Shown: piece by piece, positions 27,097 to 36,646 of the stretch
How the letters are laid out: every line of letters begins with the position of its first letter
How positions within the stretch are numbered: the first letter of the stretch is position 1
Assembly (NCBI RefSeq): GCF_009765755.1
Contig: NZ_LMUV01000002.1
Span: 910,578 to 974,577 of the forward strand
Length of the DNA stretch: 64,000 nucleotides
DNA from: Rhodanobacter sp. L36
Lineage (GTDB): Bacteria > Pseudomonadota > Gammaproteobacteria > Xanthomonadales > Rhodanobacteraceae
Direction: 5' to 3'
The notes under the pieces: model-generated
Database searches by the model: none
Told to the model about the DNA's origin: nothing
What the model saw: the letters and a program-made list of their open reading frames with translations, nothing else
Position numbers and translations under genes: made by a program

Positions 27097-28167
27097 ATGG
27101 CGGCTGTAACCATCAAGGATGTAGCGCGCGAGGCACGGGTTTCCGTGGCTTCGGTTTCGCGTGCATTGAATGGTGGAAACGGCGTCACGGCAGAAACGGG
27201 GCAACGCATACGCGAAGTAGCCAAGCGGCTCCGCTACGTGCCTCACGCGGCGGCACGAACCCTGATTACCCGCCGCACCAATACGATCGGTGCGCTGCTG
27301 CCGGATCTGCATGGCGAGTTCTTCTCCGAATTGATTCGTGGCATCGATCTCGCGGCGCGCGCGCGTGGATTTCACCTGCTGGTTTCCAGTTCGCATGACA
27401 GTGTCGAGGAAGCAGCTGCAGCGCTGCGCGCGATGCAGGGTCGCGTCGACGGCATGCTGATCCTGTCGCCGCGTGTGGATGCGGCATTTCTTCAGTCGAA
27501 CCTTCCGGCGTCACTGCCCGCCGTGTTGCTCAACAGCGCGGTGGAGAGCGACGAATACGGCGTACTGAATATCGACAACTACACCGGCGCCTACGCCATG
27601 GTGCGGCACTTGGTTGATACAGGTCACAACGACATCGCCTTCATCACCGGACCTGAAAAGAACTTCGACGCGGAACAGCGCGAAATGGGATATCGCGCCG
27701 CCATGGCGGCACATGCGCCAAATGCTGCGATCAATATCGTTGCAGGTGATTTCACCGAGGATTCCGGATATCGCGCCGGCCGCACATTGCTGGCGCATGC
27801 AGCTCGACCGCAGGCCGTCTTTGCCGCCAACGACATGATGGCGGTGGGATGCCTGTTCGCGCTGAAGGAAGCCGGGCTCAACATCCCCCAGGACATCGCG
27901 CTCGCCGGCTTCGACGACATACCTATCGCACGCTACGTCACGCCGCCGCTCACCACGGTTCGCGTACGTATTGTCGACCTGGGCCGCAGTGCGCTGGAGC
28001 AACTCGCGGCGCTACTGGAAAACCCTGATTCACCACCAGCATCCGCACAAACACTCGGCTGCGAAATCATCACCCGTGAAACCTGTGGCATGAGGCTCGC
28101 TGCACCACTACCGAACCAAAAACAGAATTCAAATATCAGCACTTTTTTATCCGGGAGGGATTCATGA
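27097..28167 (+). CDS. LacI-family transcriptional regulator
   Basis: A 356-residue regulator with an N-terminal LacI helix-turn-helix (VTIKDVAREARVSVASVSRA), a hinge helix (RYVPHAAARTLITRRT) and a periplasmic-binding-protein-like sensor domain (IGALLPDLHGEFFSELIRGI, AVFAANDMMAVGC, IALAGFDDIPIARYVTPPLT). It should repress or activate the downstream TonB-receptor/halogenase/glucanase genes in response to a sugar from the imported glucan. Start ATG 27097 has GGGG upstream; a 40-residue extension to 26977 precedes the HTH and is unlikely. The stop overlaps the next start (ATGA), tightly coupling regulator and receptor. Confidence 0.93.
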   Translation: MAAVTIKDVAREARVSVASVSRALNGGNGVTAETGQRIREVAKRLRYVPHAAARTLITRRTNTIGALLPDLHGEFFSELIRGIDLAARARGFHLLVSSSHDSVEEAAAALRAMQGRVDGMLILSPRVDAAFLQSNLPASLPAVLLNSAVESDEYGVLNIDNYTGAYAMVRHLVDTGHNDIAFITGPEKNFDAEQREMGYRAAMAAHAPNAAINIVAGDFTEDSGYRAGRTLLAHAARPQAVFAANDMMAVGCLFALKEAGLNIPQDIALAGFDDIPIARYVTPPLTTVRVRIVDLGRSALEQLAALLENPDSPPASAQTLGCEIITRETCGMRLAAPLPNQKQNSNISTFLSGRDS

Positions 28168-31100
28168 AATCACCAATACGCTTCAAGAAGAAATTGCTCG
28201 CAGGACTGATCGCCACGGCGGTCATGTCAGTCGCCACCGCGCCAACGATGTTGAGGGCCGCGAGCTCCGACGCCAACTTGCGCGGCAAGGCAACTCCGAA
28301 CGCGGTTGTGACCGCCAAGGAAATCTCGACGGGCGCCACGCGTCGCACAACGGCTGGCTCGGACGGCAGCTACGCGCTGGTCGGTTTGCCACCGGGCACG
28401 TATCAGGTGGACGCCGGCGCCGGAACAGAGCGCACGGTGACTTTGACGGTTGCGTCGACCGCTTCGCTTGACCTGACCAGTGCACCAGCTCCGGGCGCGG
28501 CCAACGCCACCAACCTCAATTCGGTAACGGTGTCTGCGACGACGCTGCAGGAAGTGAAGACGTCCGAAGTGGGCGATACCGTGTCTCTGCGTGAAATCAA
28601 TGCCACACCAGCGGCCTCGCGCAACTTCCTCGAGTTTGCCGATGCTGTCCCAGGCATGATTTTCACCCGCAGTTCCAATGGCAATACGAGCCTTCGCTCT
28701 GGTGCGCAGTTCGCCAGCGGCACGAACATCTACATCGATGGCGTCGGCCAGAAGAATTACGTGTTGGGTGGCGGCGGTACCGGCCAGAACAATAGCCAGG
28801 GCAACCCATTTCCGCAGTTGGCAATCGCCGAATACAAGGTCATCACCTCGAACTACAAGGCCGAATACGACCAGGTCTCCAGCGCTGCGGTCACTGCCGA
28901 GACGAAGTCCGGCACCAACGAATTCCACGGCGATGTGTTTGGTGATTTCACTAATACCGCGATGCGTGCAGAAACACCTTCCGAGCAGGCGACAGGCAAG
29001 AAAACGGTATCGCACGAAAAGAACTACGGCTTTGACCTTGGTGGACCGATCCTCAAGGATCAGGCGCACTTCTACATTGCCTACGAAGGCAAAGAGTTCG
29101 ATAGCCCCATCACCGTCGTCCCCGGGGTCAGCGGTTACAACGCTGCGCTGCCGGCGAGCGCTCAGGCTCTGCTGGGTCCGGCCAGCAATCCATTCCGTGA
29201 AAACAACTGGTTCGGCAAGATCGACTGGGAACCGACCGATCGCGACCGTTTTGAGGTGAGCGCCAAGTATCGTGATGAAACCGCCATTAGCGGCGTAGGC
29301 GGCACCAGCGCTGCTACCGCTGCGGTGAACACCCTCAATAAAGACAAGCGTGCTGATCTGCGTTGGGATCACAGCACGGACAGCTGGTTCAACCGCCTGC
29401 AGGCGACATATGAGGACGCCTCCTATCACCCGGTTCCAATCCTTACTGGAGACGGCGCCCAGTACGTAGCCACCGATCTCTCCCAGACACAGACGATCCT
29501 TGTCACCGGCGCGGGTCCGCTGTCCGAGCAGGACAAGGGTCAGAAAGGTCCCTCGCTGCAGGACGATCTGACTTTCAACGATCTGGAGTGGAACGGCGAC
29601 CATGTCATCAAGCTGGGCGTGAAATTCAAGGCAGTCAAATTGAGTGCGCTGGACTCCGGCGACAGCAATGCTTTGTATAGCTACTCCACCACGGCGGCTG
29701 GTACCGAATCGATTCCATATTCGGTGCAATTCGGCAGTCCGACGCCGGGCTTCAACCCGACGGCGAGCAGCTCGGACAGGCAGTTCGGCGCATACGTGCA
29801 GGACGATTGGGCCATCGATGACCACTGGACGCTGAACCTGGGCGTGCGTTGGGATTACGAGAAAACGCCGTCGTATCTCAACTTCGTAACCCCGGCCAAT
29901 GTTGTCGCCGCGTTCAACAGCCAGGATCCGAACGCACCGGCAGGCCAGACCTATGCGCAATCCCTGGCCAAGGGTGGCGTCGACGTAAACGACTACATAA
30001 GTACCGGCAACAACCGCAAAGCGCAGAAGAACGAGTTTCAACCGCGCCTTGGTTTTTCCGACGATATCTTCGGCGACGAAGAGCATGTGGTCTTCGGTGG
30101 CATCGGCCGCTCCTATAACCGCAACTTGTACGAAGCATTGCAGGTCGAGCAGACCAAATCAGCGCTGTCGCAACCGACACTCAACTTCAATACAGCAGGC
30201 GTGCCCTGCGTCGTCGGCATCAACCAGTGCTTTGCATGGGACCCTGCCTATCTCAACATTCCCAATTTGCAGGCACTAGTGTCTGGCAGCAACGTCGGCA
30301 AGGAAGTCGATCTGGTCAGCAACAACATCAAGACCCCGTATTCTGATCAGATCAGCATCGGCATGCGCAACAAGATCGGCGACTGGAACACCAGTGTCAC
30401 CCTTGCCCGCGTCAAGAGCTTTGACGGGCTCTACTTCCACTTGGGCAACCGTTATCCCAATGGCGCATTTTGGCAAAACGGCAGCCAGCCCTGGAACAAC
30501 GGAGTACCGGGCTTTGGCAGCCTGATCATTGCCGACAGTGGTCTGGAAACCAAAACCGAAAACCTGCTGCTCTCCGCCGACAAGCCCTACACCAAGGAGT
30601 CCGGTTGGGGCGCGAGCATCGCGTACACCTATACGCATTCGCTCTACAACCACAACAACAACAACCCGGATGATCAATACGCGTTCGATTATGAAAGCGC
30701 GGCCAGTTATCCGTTCATCTCTTCCGACGTGCCAAAGCACCGCTTGGTAGTCACCGGCTCGCTGGATGGCCCGTGGGGCTTCCTCTTCGGTGGCAAGCTG
30801 ACTCTGGCGACCCCTTCACCGTCCCTCGGCCAAGCTTTTTACGGTCTTCCCACCAGCACTCAAGACCACGACGGCATCTCTGGTGGTGGCGGCCAGGCGT
30901 TATCACTCGTTCCACCGGGTGAAGGCAGGTTCCTGGTGGGCGGAAAGGTCTTCGGCTATCGCGACATCGACCTGCAGGCGACCAAGAACTTCAATATCTA
31001 TGCAGGCATCAGTGCTTACCTGAGAATCGACGTCATCAACCTGTTCAACTGGAACAACTACGAGGATTACCTCACGTCTTACGGCGCCAATGGCCAGCTG

Positions 31101-31187
31101 AGCAAGACACCGGTCATGTACAACCCAACCGGCAATATCACTGGATATCCACGCACACTGCGCGTGAGCATGGGCTTCAAGTTCTAA
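28164..31187 (+). CDS. TonB-dependent receptor, Oar/CarboxypepD-reg type
   Basis: A 1,007-residue outer-membrane receptor. After a signal peptide (to about residue 33) comes a carboxypeptidase-regulatory-like beta domain (about 36-105, GSDGSYALVGLPPGTYQV), a TonB-box-like LNSVTVSA, a plug domain (about 120-230, with NIYIDGVGQ), and a beta-barrel ending in Phe (LRVSMGFKF). Such receptors take up oligosaccharides in xanthomonads using proton-motive force via TonB. The start sits behind GGGAGGG and overlaps the LacI stop. Context (halogenase, GH144, CUT1 transporter) argues for a glucan-derived ligand. A terminator follows. Confidence 0.93.
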   Translation: MKSPIRFKKKLLAGLIATAVMSVATAPTMLRAASSDANLRGKATPNAVVTAKEISTGATRRTTAGSDGSYALVGLPPGTYQVDAGAGTERTVTLTVASTASLDLTSAPAPGAANATNLNSVTVSATTLQEVKTSEVGDTVSLREINATPAASRNFLEFADAVPGMIFTRSSNGNTSLRSGAQFASGTNIYIDGVGQKNYVLGGGGTGQNNSQGNPFPQLAIAEYKVITSNYKAEYDQVSSAAVTAETKSGTNEFHGDVFGDFTNTAMRAETPSEQATGKKTVSHEKNYGFDLGGPILKDQAHFYIAYEGKEFDSPITVVPGVSGYNAALPASAQALLGPASNPFRENNWFGKIDWEPTDRDRFEVSAKYRDETAISGVGGTSAATAAVNTLNKDKRADLRWDHSTDSWFNRLQATYEDASYHPVPILTGDGAQYVATDLSQTQTILVTGAGPLSEQDKGQKGPSLQDDLTFNDLEWNGDHVIKLGVKFKAVKLSALDSGDSNALYSYSTTAAGTESIPYSVQFGSPTPGFNPTASSSDRQFGAYVQDDWAIDDHWTLNLGVRWDYEKTPSYLNFVTPANVVAAFNSQDPNAPAGQTYAQSLAKGGVDVNDYISTGNNRKAQKNEFQPRLGFSDDIFGDEEHVVFGGIGRSYNRNLYEALQVEQTKSALSQPTLNFNTAGVPCVVGINQCFAWDPAYLNIPNLQALVSGSNVGKEVDLVSNNIKTPYSDQISIGMRNKIGDWNTSVTLARVKSFDGLYFHLGNRYPNGAFWQNGSQPWNNGVPGFGSLIIADSGLETKTENLLLSADKPYTKESGWGASIAYTYTHSLYNHNNNNPDDQYAFDYESAASYPFISSDVPKHRLVVTGSLDGPWGFLFGGKLTLATPSPSLGQAFYGLPTSTQDHDGISGGGGQALSLVPPGEGRFLVGGKVFGYRDIDLQATKNFNIYAGISAYLRIDVINLFNWNNYEDYLTSYGANGQLSKTPVMYNPTGNITGYPRTLRVSMGFKF

Positions 31188-31225
31188 ACGCGATTGATGT
31201 ACCGATAGGTTGCAAACGAAACCCG

Positions 31226-31254
31226 ACAAGGCCCGCTTTTGCGGGCCTTGTTTT
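31226..31254 (+). terminator. Intrinsic terminator after the TonB-dependent receptor
   Basis: ACAAGGCCCGC, a TTTT loop and GCGGGCCTTGT form an 11-bp stem running into TTTT. It separates the LacI-receptor unit from the halogenase gene about 50 bases on, so downstream genes depend on read-through or a second promoter. Confidence 0.9.
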
Positions 31255-31305
31255 AAATATCGCCAATGATTTTTTTGCTTTCGACAAATACAGACGCTGA
31301 CATCT

Positions 31306-32814
31306 ATGCACAACGATCAACGCATCAAAAACATCCTCGTTGTCGGTGGGGGCACGGCAGGTTGGATGGCCGCCTCAGCACTCGCCAAAGTGCTCGGCCG
31401 CGACTATTCCATTCGACTTGTCGAGTCGGAAGAAATCGGAATTGTGGGCGTCGGTGAAGCTACCGTGCCGCATCTGAAACTCTTCAACAATCTGCTTGGC
31501 ATCGACGATGTCGAGTTCGTCAAGCAAACCCAAGGCACGTTCAAGCTTGGTATCCAGTTCAACGACTGGGGCAAGATCGGTGACTCCTATATCCACGGGT
31601 TCGGCAACATCGGCCACGACATCAGCCTGTTGCCTTTCCACCAGTTCTGGATCAAAGCAACGCAACTCGGCGCGGCGACGGATATCGGCGACTATTCGAT
31701 CAACACCGTTGCAGCGCCGCGGGGCAAATTCATGCCTTCGGCCACAGATGTTCCGCCAACTTCACCCCTGGCGGATATTGCATACGCCTATCACTTCGAC
31801 GCCAGCCTGTATGCAAAATTTCTGCGCGGCTACGCCGAAAAAATCGGCGTGATCCGCACCGAAGGTAAAATCGCGCAGACCAAGCTGCGCGCGCATGATG
31901 GCTTCGTCGAATCCGTAGTGCTTGAAAACGGCGAAATCATTGAGGCCGACTTATTCATCGATTGCTCGGGTTTTCGTGGACTGCTGATCGAACAAGCATT
32001 GAAAACCGGCTATACCGATTTTTCGTCATGGCTGCATTGTGATCGCGCCATGGCAGTGCCTTGTGAGAGCAACGGCCCGCCCACGCCATACACGCGCGCG
32101 ACAGCGCGTGCTGCCGGATGGCAATGGCGCATCCCGCTGCAACACCGCATAGGAAACGGATACGTCTATTCCAGCGCGCATATCAGCGACGACGAAGCCG
32201 CGGCGACGTTGCTCGCGAATCTCGATGGACCGGTGCTCGCCGATCCGCGTCCCTTGCGTTTCACCGCAGGCATGCGCAAAAAATTCTGGAACAAGAACGT
32301 TGTTGCGCTGGGCCTGGCGAGTGGCTTCATGGAACCGCTGGAGTCCACCAGCATCCATCTGGTGCAATCGGGCATCACGAAATTGCTGAGCCTGTTTCCA
32401 CGCAAGGATTTCAGCGAAACAGTGATCGATCGCTACAACGCGCAATGCACTTTCGAATACCTGCGCATCCGCGATTTCCTGATCCTGCATTTCAATGCCA
32501 CCGAACGCGATGACACGCCGTTCTGGAATCTATGCCGCAACATGCAGATTCCGCAGCAGCTCAGCGACAATATTTGTCTCTTCAAGGACAGCGGTCGTTT
32601 CTATCGCGACGCCGAAGAAATGTTTGCGACCACGAGCTGGGTGCAGGTGATGATCGGTCAGGGCATCATGCCGAAGGGCTATCACCCGATGGTCGATCAG
32701 ATGCCCGATCACGACCTTAAGAATTTCATGACCAGCGTGCGCAACGTCATTTCAAGCTGCGTTGACGCCATGCCGATGCATCAGGCCTTCATCGATTCGT
32801 GTTGCAAAGCCTGA
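31306..32814 (+). CDS. Flavin-dependent (tryptophan-type) halogenase
   Basis: A 502-residue FAD-binding monooxygenase-fold halogenase. The dinucleotide loop is GGGTAG (14-19), the catalytic lysine K80 lies in TFKLGIQFNDW, the halogenase motif W272-Q-W274-R-I-P277 is intact, and Glu346 occurs in LESTSIHL at the same numbering as in PrnA/RebH. All key residues for C-H halogenation of an aromatic are therefore present. There is no biosynthetic cluster nearby; it sits between a TonB receptor and a sugar-degradation operon, a setting known for xanthomonad and Caulobacter homologues whose native substrate is unresolved. The flavin reductase partner is not in the window. Confidence 0.93.
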   Translation: MHNDQRIKNILVVGGGTAGWMAASALAKVLGRDYSIRLVESEEIGIVGVGEATVPHLKLFNNLLGIDDVEFVKQTQGTFKLGIQFNDWGKIGDSYIHGFGNIGHDISLLPFHQFWIKATQLGAATDIGDYSINTVAAPRGKFMPSATDVPPTSPLADIAYAYHFDASLYAKFLRGYAEKIGVIRTEGKIAQTKLRAHDGFVESVVLENGEIIEADLFIDCSGFRGLLIEQALKTGYTDFSSWLHCDRAMAVPCESNGPPTPYTRATARAAGWQWRIPLQHRIGNGYVYSSAHISDDEAAATLLANLDGPVLADPRPLRFTAGMRKKFWNKNVVALGLASGFMEPLESTSIHLVQSGITKLLSLFPRKDFSETVIDRYNAQCTFEYLRIRDFLILHFNATERDDTPFWNLCRNMQIPQQLSDNICLFKDSGRFYRDAEEMFATTSWVQVMIGQGIMPKGYHPMVDQMPDHDLKNFMTSVRNVISSCVDAMPMHQAFIDSCCKA

Positions 32815-32925
32815 ACCTTCGCGTCGTTCAAGGGTCCTTTCACCTACCAAAGCCGCGATATGCGCGGTTGATTTATGTGCCCGGCTTGATGCGGGCCGAT
32901 ACTTTTTTTGCTGATGGAGCTGGCA

Positions 32926-34413
32926 ATGTTTTCTCGCAGTTTTTTTCGCGCTCTTCGCGTGAACACTTTCGTGTTTTTTTTCGTCCTCGGCGCGAGCGCC
33001 GCATCGCCGGCTTCAGCGAAAGATCGATCCGATCATTTCGTGGCATCACCGCAACAGCAGGCCATGCTCAATGACATCGAGCAGCGTACGTTTCGCTGGT
33101 TCTGGGATAGCGCAAACCCCGACAACGGACTGATACCCGATCACTATCCGGGTAAATCGTTTTCGAGCATTGCCGCGGTGGGTTTCGGCCTGACGGCTTA
33201 TGGCGTGGGCGTGGAACGTGGTTATATCAAGCGTGAGCAGGCGGTGGATCGCACGTTGGCGACGCTTCGGTTTTTCGAGAACGCACCGGAGAACGACAGC
33301 GAGGATGATGCGACGGGGTACCACGGTTTCTTCTATCACTTCCTCAACATGAAAACCGGCAAGCGCCATGGACGGTGGACCGAATTGTCCAGCGTGGACA
33401 CGACGCTGCTACTCGGCGGCGTGCTGTTTTCGCAGTCGTACTACGACCGCGACACGCCGAAGGAAAAGGAGATTCGCCAGCTCGCCGACGACATCTATCG
33501 GAAGGTCGACTGGAGCTGGATGCAGGCGCGCGCGCCGTTGATCAGCATGGGCTGGACGCCGGGCGGCAAGTTCATTCCGGCGGACTGGAAAGGCTACTGC
33601 GAAGGCATGATGGTTTACGTGTTCGCACTGGGATCCCCGACGCACGCGGTGCAGCCCGATGCATGGAAGGCCTGGACGTCCACCAACGATCTCACCTGGG
33701 GCACGTATCAGGGGCAGACTTTTCTCGGCTTCGCGCCGATGTTCGGCCATCAGTACAGCCAGACCTGGATCGACTTTCGCGGCATCCGAGACGACTGGAA
33801 TCGAAAGCACGACCTGGACTATTTCGAAAACAGCCGGCGCGCCACCATCAGCCAGCGCAACTACGCCATCGCCAACCCGCGAAACCGGACCGGTTACGGC
33901 GCGAATGTGTGGGGCCTGACGGCGAGTAATGGTCCGGGCAACTTCACCGTGCACGGCAAGGATGGCGATGACGCATTCGAGGGCTATTCCGCGCGCGGTG
34001 CCGGGCTGGATTATGTTCGCGATGACGGAACGTTGGCGCCGACGGCCGTCGGCGGGTCGATTGTGTTCGCACCCGAACTCGTGGTGCCGGCTCTGGCCGA
34101 AATGAAGCAGCGCTACGGCAAGTACATCTACAACCAGTACGGTTTCGTGGATGCCTTCAATCCGAGCTTTCATATCCAGACCCCGCTGCGTACGGGCAAA
34201 GTGGTGCCAGAATTGGGTTGGGTCGACGACGAGCAACTCGGCATCGACCAGGGCCCGATCGTGTTGATGATCGAAAACTGGCGCAGCGATTTCGTGTGGA
34301 AAGTGATGCAGAAAAATCCCTACGTGCGCAAAGGTCTCGAGCGAGCCGGCTTTACCGGCGGCTGGCTGGATCACCACGCGGATGCGCAGAACAGGGCAGC
34401 GGCCACGCCTTGA
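32926..34413 (+). CDS. GH144-like (PF10091 glycoamylase) periplasmic beta-1,2-glucanase
   Basis: A 495-residue secreted enzyme with a signal peptide (FFRALRVNTFVFFFVLGASA, cleavage near ASA/KD). It is an (alpha/alpha)6-barrel of the PF10091 type: DIEQRTFRWFWDSANP at the start, SSVDTTLLLGGVLF, GYSARGAGLDYVRDDGT, and near the C-terminus I440-DQGP with MIEN a few residues later. Free-standing proteins of this type with known activity are endo-beta-1,2-glucanases or related sophorose-active enzymes (GH144); the activity here is inferred. ATG 32926 has GGAG six bases upstream. Its stop overlaps the possible TTG start of the binding-protein gene. Confidence 0.85.
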   Translation: MFSRSFFRALRVNTFVFFFVLGASAASPASAKDRSDHFVASPQQQAMLNDIEQRTFRWFWDSANPDNGLIPDHYPGKSFSSIAAVGFGLTAYGVGVERGYIKREQAVDRTLATLRFFENAPENDSEDDATGYHGFFYHFLNMKTGKRHGRWTELSSVDTTLLLGGVLFSQSYYDRDTPKEKEIRQLADDIYRKVDWSWMQARAPLISMGWTPGGKFIPADWKGYCEGMMVYVFALGSPTHAVQPDAWKAWTSTNDLTWGTYQGQTFLGFAPMFGHQYSQTWIDFRGIRDDWNRKHDLDYFENSRRATISQRNYAIANPRNRTGYGANVWGLTASNGPGNFTVHGKDGDDAFEGYSARGAGLDYVRDDGTLAPTAVGGSIVFAPELVVPALAEMKQRYGKYIYNQYGFVDAFNPSFHIQTPLRTGKVVPELGWVDDEQLGIDQGPIVLMIENWRSDFVWKVMQKNPYVRKGLERAGFTGGWLDHHADAQNRAAATP

Positions 34414-35750
34414 TCGAAGGCGCACGCCAGCACTTGCCGAGCGTGCGGCGATCGCCGCTTCGGCACGTGTTGGCCATCTGCGTGTTGTGCGGTGTCGCGT
34501 TGCTGGGCGCATGTTCGCCTTCGACATCCGACCGCAACGAACTTACCTTCTGGACGATCGGGCGCGAGGGCGAAGCTGTCCTCAAGCTGCTGCCTGATTT
34601 CGAGCGCACGCATCCGGACATCCATCTCAAGGTGCAGCAGCTGCCGTTGACCGCAGCGCATCAGAAACTGCTCACGGCATTCGCTGGCGGTTCGAGTCCC
34701 GACATGAGCCAGCTCGGCAACACCTGGTTGCCGGAAATGGCGGCACTCGATGCGCTGGAACCGATGCAGCCACGCGTCGACCGATCTGCAGTAGTGAAAC
34801 AGGACGACTATTTCGCCAGCATCTGGGCCACCAACATGATTGGCGGAACGCTGTATGGCGTGCCGTGGTACGTCGATACGCGACTGCTGTTTTATCGCAA
34901 GGACCTGTTGAAGAACGCCGGCTTCGCACAGCCGCCTCACGACTGGGCCGAGTGGCGCAGAATGCTTGCCGCGTTGAGTGATCCGCATCGCAAGGTCTAC
35001 GGCATCCTGCTGCCCACCAACGAATACGAGCAGTTGATGTCGTTGGCGTTGCAGCAGCCGGACATGCTGCTGCGCGAACATGGCCGCTACGGCAATTTCG
35101 AGAGCGCGGGTTTCAAACGCGCACTCGCGTTCTACGTGGACACCTTCAAGCTGCATCAGGCGCCGGCGATCACCAATGTCGAAGCAGGTAATCCGTGGAC
35201 CGAATTCGGCAACGGCGTCTACGCGTTTTACCTATCAGGGCCATGGAACATCGGCGAATTCCGCAAACGCCTGCCGGCATCGCAACAGAACAATTGGGAC
35301 ACCGCTCCACTGCCGGGTCCGAATGGACCGGACGGTTCGGGCATCGGCGCAGCGGGCGGTTCCAGCCTGGTGATCTTTCGCGGCTCCCGGCACAAGCAGG
35401 CGGCTTGGGAGCTGATCGAATATCTGTCGCGGCCTGACGTGCAGCGGCGCTTCTATGAGTTGCTGGGAGACATGCCGCCACGACGTAGTTCGTGGGCGCA
35501 GGGCGTATTGCATGACGATCCGCAGGCGCGCGCGTTTCGCGAACAGCTCGAACACGTGCGGCCATCGCCGCGCGTTCCGGAATGGGAGCGCATCGCCAGC
35601 GAAATGCAGCTCGTTGCCGCGCAGACCATCGCCGGAAATTTCACCGTCGACCAGGCGACGGCGGAGCTGGATCGCCGCGTCGATCGCATCCTCGAAAAGC
35701 GTCGCTGGGTACTCGATCACGCGCGTCCCGCAACCGGGGCGGCGCGATGA
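34410..35750 (+). CDS. Sugar ABC transporter substrate-binding lipoprotein (CUT1)
   Basis: About 446 residues. A basic n-region and hydrophobic core end in the lipobox LLGAC (Cys35 from the TTG start), so it is a lipoprotein. The mature part is a MalE/UgpB-like binding protein: ELTFWTIGREGEAVLKLLPD, GGSSPDMSQLGNTW, YGVPWYVDTRLLFYRKDLL, and AAGGSSLVIFRGSRHKQAAWE. The start is uncertain: TTG 34410 overlaps the upstream stop as TTGA, while GTG 34443 gives a shorter signal peptide; neither has a strong ribosome-binding site. It precedes two overlapping permease genes. The likely ligand is a short beta-glucan oligosaccharide, by context only. Confidence 0.9.
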   Translation: MIEGARQHLPSVRRSPLRHVLAICVLCGVALLGACSPSTSDRNELTFWTIGREGEAVLKLLPDFERTHPDIHLKVQQLPLTAAHQKLLTAFAGGSSPDMSQLGNTWLPEMAALDALEPMQPRVDRSAVVKQDDYFASIWATNMIGGTLYGVPWYVDTRLLFYRKDLLKNAGFAQPPHDWAEWRRMLAALSDPHRKVYGILLPTNEYEQLMSLALQQPDMLLREHGRYGNFESAGFKRALAFYVDTFKLHQAPAITNVEAGNPWTEFGNGVYAFYLSGPWNIGEFRKRLPASQQNNWDTAPLPGPNGPDGSGIGAAGGSSLVIFRGSRHKQAAWELIEYLSRPDVQRRFYELLGDMPPRRSSWAQGVLHDDPQARAFREQLEHVRPSPRVPEWERIASEMQLVAAQTIAGNFTVDQATAELDRRVDRILEKRRWVLDHARPATGAAR

Positions 35751-36646
35751 ATTCCCGGCGTACGGCGTGGTTGTTTCTCGCGCCGGCAATGTTGGTGCTG
35801 GGCGTGTTTTTCCTGTTGCCGGTAATCGCCGCGCTCGTGCTCAGCCTCACCGATTACGACCTCTATGCGCTGGCGGATATCCACAACCTGCGCTTCGTGG
35901 CGCTAGGAAATTACTGGGCATTGCTGCAGCGGCCGTTGTTCTGGTCCGCGCTGGGCCACACGTTTTATTTCGTTGCGATCGGTGTGCCGTTGTCGATGGC
36001 CACGTCTCTGGGAGCGGCACTGTTGCTGAACTCGCCGCTGGCGCGATGCCGTTCGTTTTTTCGTACCGTGCTGTTCGCGCCCGTGGTGACGACTGTGGTC
36101 GCTGTCGCGGTGATCTGGCGTTATCTGTTCAACACCAAGTACGGCATCGCGAATGTCGTGCTCGAGCATTTCGGTTTTCACCCAATGGATTGGCTTGGCG
36201 ATCCGCACTGGGCGATGCCGACCATCATCCTGTTCGCGGTGTGGAAAAACTTCGGCTACAACATGATCATCTTCCTCGCCGGTTTGCAGGCCATCCCGGT
36301 GGATCTGTACGAAGCCGCTCGTATCGACGGCGCATCGGCGTGGCGGCAATTTCGGCACATCACGTTGCCGATGCTGCGCCCCACGTTGATGATGGTGAGC
36401 ATCCTCACGGTGTCCGGATATTTCCAGTTGTTCGCCGAGCCGTACGTGATGACCGAAGGCGGCCCGTTGCAGAGTACGACGAGCGTGCTGTATCTGATGT
36501 ACGACGAAGGTTTCAAGTGGTGGAACCTCGGCACCGCATCGGCGGTGGCGTTCCTGTTGTTCGCGGTGATGTTTGCCGCGACGGCCGTGTTGCTGAAACT
36601 GGCGCGGCGCGGTCATGGTCATGGCGCCGATGAGGAACCTGCGTGA
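35747..36646 (+). CDS. Sugar ABC transporter permease (MalF/UgpA type)
   Basis: A 299-residue inner-membrane permease with six predicted helices. The first is LFLAPAMLVLGVFFLLPVIA; the cytoplasmic EAA loop reads YEAARIDGASAWRQFRHITLP and contacts the ATPase. The ATGA overlap with the binding-protein gene and GTGA overlap with the next permease show translational coupling. No ATPase gene follows, so the UgpC-like ATPase at 22.9 kb is the likely partner. Confidence 0.93.
   Translation: MNSRRTAWLFLAPAMLVLGVFFLLPVIAALVLSLTDYDLYALADIHNLRFVALGNYWALLQRPLFWSALGHTFYFVAIGVPLSMATSLGAALLLNSPLARCRSFFRTVLFAPVVTTVVAVAVIWRYLFNTKYGIANVVLEHFGFHPMDWLGDPHWAMPTIILFAVWKNFGYNMIIFLAGLQAIPVDLYEAARIDGASAWRQFRHITLPMLRPTLMMVSILTVSGYFQLFAEPYVMTEGGPLQSTTSVLYLMYDEGFKWWNLGTASAVAFLLFAVMFAATAVLLKLARRGHGHGADEEPA

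Noticed and set aside
32880-32908. GCCCG...CGGGC hairpin followed by a T-run between halogenase and GH144 genes
   Set aside because: Short stem and a six-base gap before the T-run; could be a weak attenuator but not convincing as a terminator.
34218-34409. Upstream extension of the sugar-binding protein frame
   Set aside because: It lies inside the GH144 gene in another frame and would precede the lipoprotein signal.
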